Below are positions 13,759 to 16,591 of a DNA stretch of 16,591 nucleotides, one piece after another. Made by a program: the position numbers and the translations under genes. The notes below the pieces were generated by a model. It saw only the letters and a list, made by a program, of their open reading frames with translations. It did no database searches and was not told the DNA's origin. How positions within the stretch are numbered: position 1 is the stretch's first letter; each line of letters starts with the position of its first letter. This DNA is from Chloroflexi bacterium RBG_16_64_43 (GTDB lineage: Bacteria; Chloroflexota; Anaerolineae; Anaerolineales; RBG-16-64-43). The DNA is taken from NCBI GenBank assembly GCA_001796965.1, contig MGOA01000042.1, positions 1 through 16,591 of the forward strand, written 5' to 3'.

Positions 13759-15039
13759 CTAACGGGCCGAGGCGTGCTCCCGGGAGAGTTGCTCACGCAA
13801 CTCGGCATAGCTTGTCATCCCGGCCATTGAGCGAAGAAATCCGCCCAGGCTTGAGCTGGTGGCGCGCATCTGCTCAACGGCTGGGCCGACGGGATCTTCA
13901 CCGCGTTCGCCGGGTTGGTCGGCATACGCGCCATAGAATGCGAAGTAGGCCTGGTTCAGCCGACGGATTGTGTATCCGTGTTCAACGAACATGCGCCGCC
14001 GGTCTTCCATGTAGCTCTCGGCCTGCGTCACCTGGCCCTCCTGGAGCATGCGGTCCACGGTCACGCGTGTTTCTCGCATCGCTGCACGAAAGTCGAACAC
14101 CGGTGCGGGCGCAGGAATGATTCCCGGCGCAGCGGCCGGCGGCGGCGGAGGAGGAACCCGATCCGGGTAGAAGCGGGCGATCACCCGCGCGCCGATCTCG
14201 CGCCCCACGATCGACGCCACGGTCTCGTTCATGGTCCGAGCTTCCGGGGTGAGGTCGTAATTGGCGCCCAATGGGCGAAAGGACAGGTAGTTGTGGGTCC
14301 ACTCGTGGGCGATCGTGTCAGCAATCCAATTGAGGCTCGTCGTTTCCTGAATCATCGTCGGATAGGTGCCGATCCCGCCGAGCGGGACGACCAGCGCGGA
14401 GCGGCCCAACCGGGGTTCGACTTTCTGCTCGAGGGCGATTTGCAGCTCGAGCGTCAGGTCCGGGTCCATCTGGATGCTGGCTTCTTGGCGAATCACGTCA
14501 CGCGGCGAGAGGATCAGGGCGAGCGGTATGGCGCTGAAATGGAATGACACCGGCGGCAGGACCTGGCCGCCCAAGGCGAACCCCTCCTCGGCGATGAGCG
14601 AGGCCACCTGTTCCTCTAGGATGGCCTCCGCGTGCGAGCGGAGTGCGGTCTGCCTCGCCATTACCCGGGAGAGGTCTTCGCGTTGCGCGACGCTTGCGGT
14701 CAACGGCTCGGCCACGGCCGGGTCGGCGAAGATATCGCGCACGGACTCCTGTAGTCGCTCGGCATCCCCCTCCAAGGTGATGTATTCCTCGACCAGCTGC
14801 GTGCGTGCGGCCGCGGGAAGATAATCCTGCGAGGCGAGCGCCGCTTGGGAGAACTTGAGGCCAACGGCCTTCAGCGTCCAACGCGAGAAATCGAATTGAC
14901 TGCCGGCAACCAGGAACGCGGCACGATCGGGGATTGAACGCGGGAACCATGTCGCGCCGCCGGCCAATACAGCCAGCACGGCCAGCACGCCCCCAAGGGT
15001 GAATGCGCGGGAGGCCGTGCGCCACAAGCGAGTAGGCAT
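13759..15039 (-). CDS. Membrane-anchored HEXXH zinc metallopeptidase of unrecognised family
   Basis: The 426-residue protein has a basic N-terminus and one hydrophobic segment (about 13-28), so the rest is probably extracytoplasmic. The zinc motif AHEWTH (HEWTH 245-249) is followed by MNETVA, with E272 as probable third ligand. That spacing is typical of gluzincins such as aminopeptidases. Hydrophobic and charged helices precede it. A proline-rich linker (about 296-313, with six prolines in a row) separates the zinc helices from a C-terminal helical region containing RRLNQAYFAFYGAY. This C-terminal pattern loosely recalls the DUF2265 putative aminopeptidases, but I cannot assign the family. 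The ATG at 15039 was chosen because it directly precedes the membrane segment and sits 6 bases after a consensus -10 box. The in-frame upstream extension to 15270 would run through the promoter. Substrate unknown. Confidence 0.75.
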   Translation of the reverse strand: MPTRLWRTASRAFTLGGVLAVLAVLAGGATWFPRSIPDRAAFLVAGSQFDFSRWTLKAVGLKFSQAALASQDYLPAAARTQLVEEYITLEGDAERLQESVRDIFADPAVAEPLTASVAQREDLSRVMARQTALRSHAEAILEEQVASLIAEEGFALGGQVLPPVSFHFSAIPLALILSPRDVIRQEASIQMDPDLTLELQIALEQKVEPRLGRSALVVPLGGIGTYPTMIQETTSLNWIADTIAHEWTHNYLSFRPLGANYDLTPEARTMNETVASIVGREIGARVIARFYPDRVPPPPPPAAAPGIIPAPAPVFDFRAAMRETRVTVDRMLQEGQVTQAESYMEDRRRMFVEHGYTIRRLNQAYFAFYGAYADQPGERGEDPVGPAVEQMRATSSSLGGFLRSMAGMTSYAELREQLSREHASAR

Positions 15040-15045
15040 GCGGCG

Positions 15046-15074
15046 ATAATATCGGCCGGCCCGCTGGGTGTCAA
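15046..15074 (-). promoter_or_regulatory. Near-consensus promoter of the metallopeptidase gene
   Basis: Minus-strand TTGACA (15074-15069, perfect) and TATTAT (15051-15046, one mismatch) are exactly 17 bases apart. Only six bases (CGCCGC) separate the -10 box from the ATG at 15039, so transcription is predicted to start at or within a base of the start codon, producing a leaderless mRNA. Confidence 0.75.
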
Positions 15075-15207
15075 TGCGGACCAGCGAGGGATGGCAGGGG
15101 ATGCGGCGGACCGCGATTCGGGTTACGCTGGCCCGACCGGCCCAAGATGGCAACCTCGAAGGCCCTCGAACCCGGATGGCACACGAGGCTGCGCCGGCGC
15201 CTGCAAT

Positions 15208-15213
15208 TAGAAT
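15208..15213 (+). promoter_or_regulatory. Candidate -10 box of the nuclease-like gene
   Basis: TAGAAT at 15208-15213 lies 10 bases before the ATG at 15224, giving a predicted leader of about 4 bases. There is no -35 match (GAGGCT). The layout, TAGAATCG then eight bases then ATG, is the same as that of the Ser/Thr kinase gene on the minus strand at 6834-6850. Confidence 0.3.
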
Positions 15214-15223
15214 CGAGCGGACG

Positions 15224-16009
15224 ATGCCCAAGCATGCGCGACGCATGGCCCGGATTCTCAACGGAACCATGGAGCCGGTCTTCGCCGCGCTGCCTGAGAG
15301 CGTGCTTGATAATCTGCGCCGACCTGCTTCCGAGAACGCCCTGCTGTGGAATCTGATCTACCCGCTGGCACGGCCGAGCCTTTCCCTGGCACAGCTCCTC
15401 GGCCTGCAGCCCCTGTGGGGCAGCCCAGTCCTCGAACCTCAGGAGGATGCGCTGAGTCCGTTCTTCTGGGGCCACGCGCTCACCGGCGAGCGGCTGCCCG
15501 ACCTGGATCGAGCACTGGCCGAAGTCGACGGGAAAGGCCATGCAACACAGGTCGACCTCTTCCTGGCCGGCGCTCGCAACCTGGTGCTGGTGGAGGCCAA
15601 GCACCTCGGCAGCTTCGGACGCTGCGGGCGCTTCGCCCGAGGCCGCTGCCCGGAGATCAGCCCCGGCCCGGGCGGCGGGACGGCGCCTTGCCGCTATTGG
15701 GAGGTGGAACCGAGCCGCTTCTCGGCCGTGCTGGATTTTGGAGACCGTCCGATGCCGGAGGGCGCTGCGCCGCCTTGCGCGACGCACTATCAACTTGCGC
15801 GCACCCTGTTGCTCGGGCGTTGGCTTGCGCAGCACCAGGCGAGCACTTTGCACGTGTGGGCGATCATTCCCCGCACCCGCTGGCCTGCCCTGCAGATGAC
15901 GTGGCTGGAGTTCGTCGGCCGAATCCGCGACGAGGCTTTGTGGCGCAGGTGTCGGGTGCTGGCCTGGGAAGACGTCCGCTCGCTGGCCGAGGCCCAACAC
16001 CCGGACTAA
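15224..16009 (+). CDS. PD-(D/E)XK nuclease-superfamily-like protein (hypothetical)
   Basis: This 261-residue soluble protein is not assigned to a named family. The arrangement SEN (S36, E37), then VDLFL (D111), LVLVEAKHL (E124-x-K126) and a later HYQLARTLLLGRWLA helix (Q190) matches the E...D...ExK...Q pattern of PD-(D/E)XK restriction-endonuclease-like folds, where a metal-bound active site cuts DNA or RNA. Four cysteines surround the insert after the ExK strand (C134, C142, C156, C185) and could hold a metal. The ATG at 15224 is chosen because the conserved-looking sequence begins just after it. The frame is open upstream to 15068, but that part overlaps the divergent metallopeptidase promoter. 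No strong ribosome site is seen (GCGGACG only). After the TAA at 16007 the same frame continues with coding-like codons for about 30 positions. Confidence 0.7.
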   Translation: MPKHARRMARILNGTMEPVFAALPESVLDNLRRPASENALLWNLIYPLARPSLSLAQLLGLQPLWGSPVLEPQEDALSPFFWGHALTGERLPDLDRALAEVDGKGHATQVDLFLAGARNLVLVEAKHLGSFGRCGRFARGRCPEISPGPGGGTAPCRYWEVEPSRFSAVLDFGDRPMPEGAAPPCATHYQLARTLLLGRWLAQHQASTLHVWAIIPRTRWPALQMTWLEFVGRIRDEALWRRCRVLAWEDVRSLAEAQHPD

Positions 16010-16099
16010 CGAGGCCCGAGGCTTCCGCCCTGGCTGCGCGCCGAGATGTACATGGGCTTCTTCACCATCGGGCGCGCCTTCGTTCACCGGCGCAAACGC
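16010..16099 (+). other. Possible in-frame C-terminal extension after the nuclease-like gene stop
   Basis: Directly after the TAA the same frame reads about 30 codons with strong G/C bias at third positions. The peptide is plausible, containing PPWLRAEMYMGFFTIGRAFV followed by a basic run. It then runs antisense into the OsmC gene. It could be the remnant of a longer C-terminus cut by a nonsense change or sequencing error, or a chance reading. No terminator hairpin is obvious between the two convergent genes. Confidence 0.3.
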
Positions 16100-16501
16100 T
16101 TACCCGGCCACGGTCGAGGTGGCGATTTCGAAATTCGGCGGCGCTTCGAAATGCTTCTTCACCAAGCATTGCTCGGCCGCGCGCACAACGGCCGACCGGT
16201 ATCTTTCGGGGAAGTCTTTGGGCAGTTGAATGTCGAGACGGATGGAGGTGACCATGCCGGTCTGCGGGTCGTAGACAGGTTCTTGAAGGATGCGCATGCC
16301 CTCGGTGGGCACATTGCGCTGGCGGCAGAATCCAAGCACATAGATTCCGGCGCAGGTGCCGACGGAGGCCAGGAATGTGGCGAAGGGCGTGGGCGCCGAT
16401 GCCGCGCCGCCGCCCGGCGGCGGCTGATCCGTGGGGACGGTGTAGGCCCCGAAGTGAGCGTCGACCCGAGAACCACCTGGAAAGTCGATGATCATCTGCA
16501 T
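16100..16501 (-). CDS. OsmC family protein
   Basis: The 133-residue cytoplasmic protein belongs to the OsmC/Ohr superfamily, whose better known members are thiol-dependent peroxidases that reduce organic hydroperoxides. The central helix APTPFATFLASVGTCAGIYV carries C50, and C112 in AAEQCLVKKH lies near the C-terminus; these are the expected two reactive-site cysteine positions. An additional C59 lies in LGFCRQR. The C-terminal VKKHFEAPPNFEI is typical. The frame is open to a GTG at 16543, but AGGAG occurs inside that stretch 10 bases before the ATG at 16501, so I take the ATG. It converges on the nuclease-like gene across 90 bases. The exact subfamily (Ohr, OsmC, YhfA-like) and substrate are not resolved. 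Confidence 0.88.
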   Translation of the reverse strand: MQMIIDFPGGSRVDAHFGAYTVPTDQPPPGGGAASAPTPFATFLASVGTCAGIYVLGFCRQRNVPTEGMRILQEPVYDPQTGMVTSIRLDIQLPKDFPERYRSAVVRAAEQCLVKKHFEAPPNFEIATSTVAG

Positions 16502-16591
16502 CGGTCGCTTACTCCTGTGCAAAGTGTGGCTGGCTTGAGTCACTGATAGAAGACATCCGTGGCCCTGACGCTTAGGCGCAGACTGGCGGCA

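Noticed and set aside
15040..15270. 77-codon N-terminal extension of the metallopeptidase
   Set aside because: It runs through a near-consensus promoter, and the membrane anchor begins right after the ATG at 15039.
15071..16087. Minus-strand open frame of 338 codons
   Set aside because: It is the complement of the plus-strand nuclease-like gene, which shows the D...VEAK...Q pattern; the minus reading has no recognisable motif and covers the metallopeptidase promoter.
1..16591. tRNA, rRNA, SRP RNA, CRISPR repeats, insertion sequence ends
   Set aside because: I scanned for T-loop motifs, regularly spaced repeats and terminal inverted repeats flanking a transposase-like frame and saw none; short or divergent RNAs could be missed by eye.

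Overview
This is a GC-rich, gene-dense bacterial chromosomal segment with fourteen protein-coding genes. I see no rRNA, tRNA, CRISPR array, insertion sequence or phage gene. The best guess for the host is a member of the Chloroflexota (Anaerolineae-like). Three things point that way: the short SecG with a GGVFRARRGVEKTLF core, a solute-binding protein directly behind secG, and a housekeeping set dispersed among many short transcription units. This is inferred from recalled family features, not from a database search. Promoters are unusually readable for such GC-rich DNA. Several TATAAT-like boxes stand out, some with a good -35 box and some as extended -10 elements, and at least one start codon appears to be leaderless.

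Layout. 5-1462: a SAM-dependent methyltransferase (+) overlapping tail-to-tail with a DedA membrane protein (-). 1463-1797: a divergent control region with the dedA promoter, a strong fadD promoter and a leader hairpin. 1798-5465: a long-chain acyl-CoA ligase (+) converging on ftsH (-), separated by a bidirectional terminator. 5466-5835: a gap with the ftsH promoter. 5836-7884: a membrane-anchored Ser/Thr kinase (-) divergent from a diacylglycerol-kinase-family lipid kinase (+), with an inverted repeat between their -10 boxes. 7967-10024: secG and an N-terminally anchored family 5 solute-binding protein (+). 10062-11290: a HesB/IscA-type Fe-S carrier and a PlsY-like acyltransferase (-). 11330-16009: the least familiar part. 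It holds a 777-residue protein resembling a degenerate DNA methylase with a zinc ribbon and a C-terminal V-E-x-K region (-), a membrane-anchored HEXXH metallopeptidase of no recognised family (-), and a PD-(D/E)XK nuclease-like protein (+). 16100-16501: an OsmC-family protein (-).

How the genes relate. Several act at the membrane or in lipid metabolism: FadD activates fatty acids, PlsY would acylate glycerol-3-phosphate, the lipid kinase phosphorylates a lipid, DedA transports lipid carriers, SecG belongs to the translocon and FtsH does membrane protein quality control. They are not arranged as one operon. Most have their own promoter, so this looks like a mosaic of small housekeeping units. 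The most interesting material is the 11330-16009 block and several genes whose canonical active-site motifs are altered: the methylase-like protein, the PlsY-like protein and the non-RD kinase.
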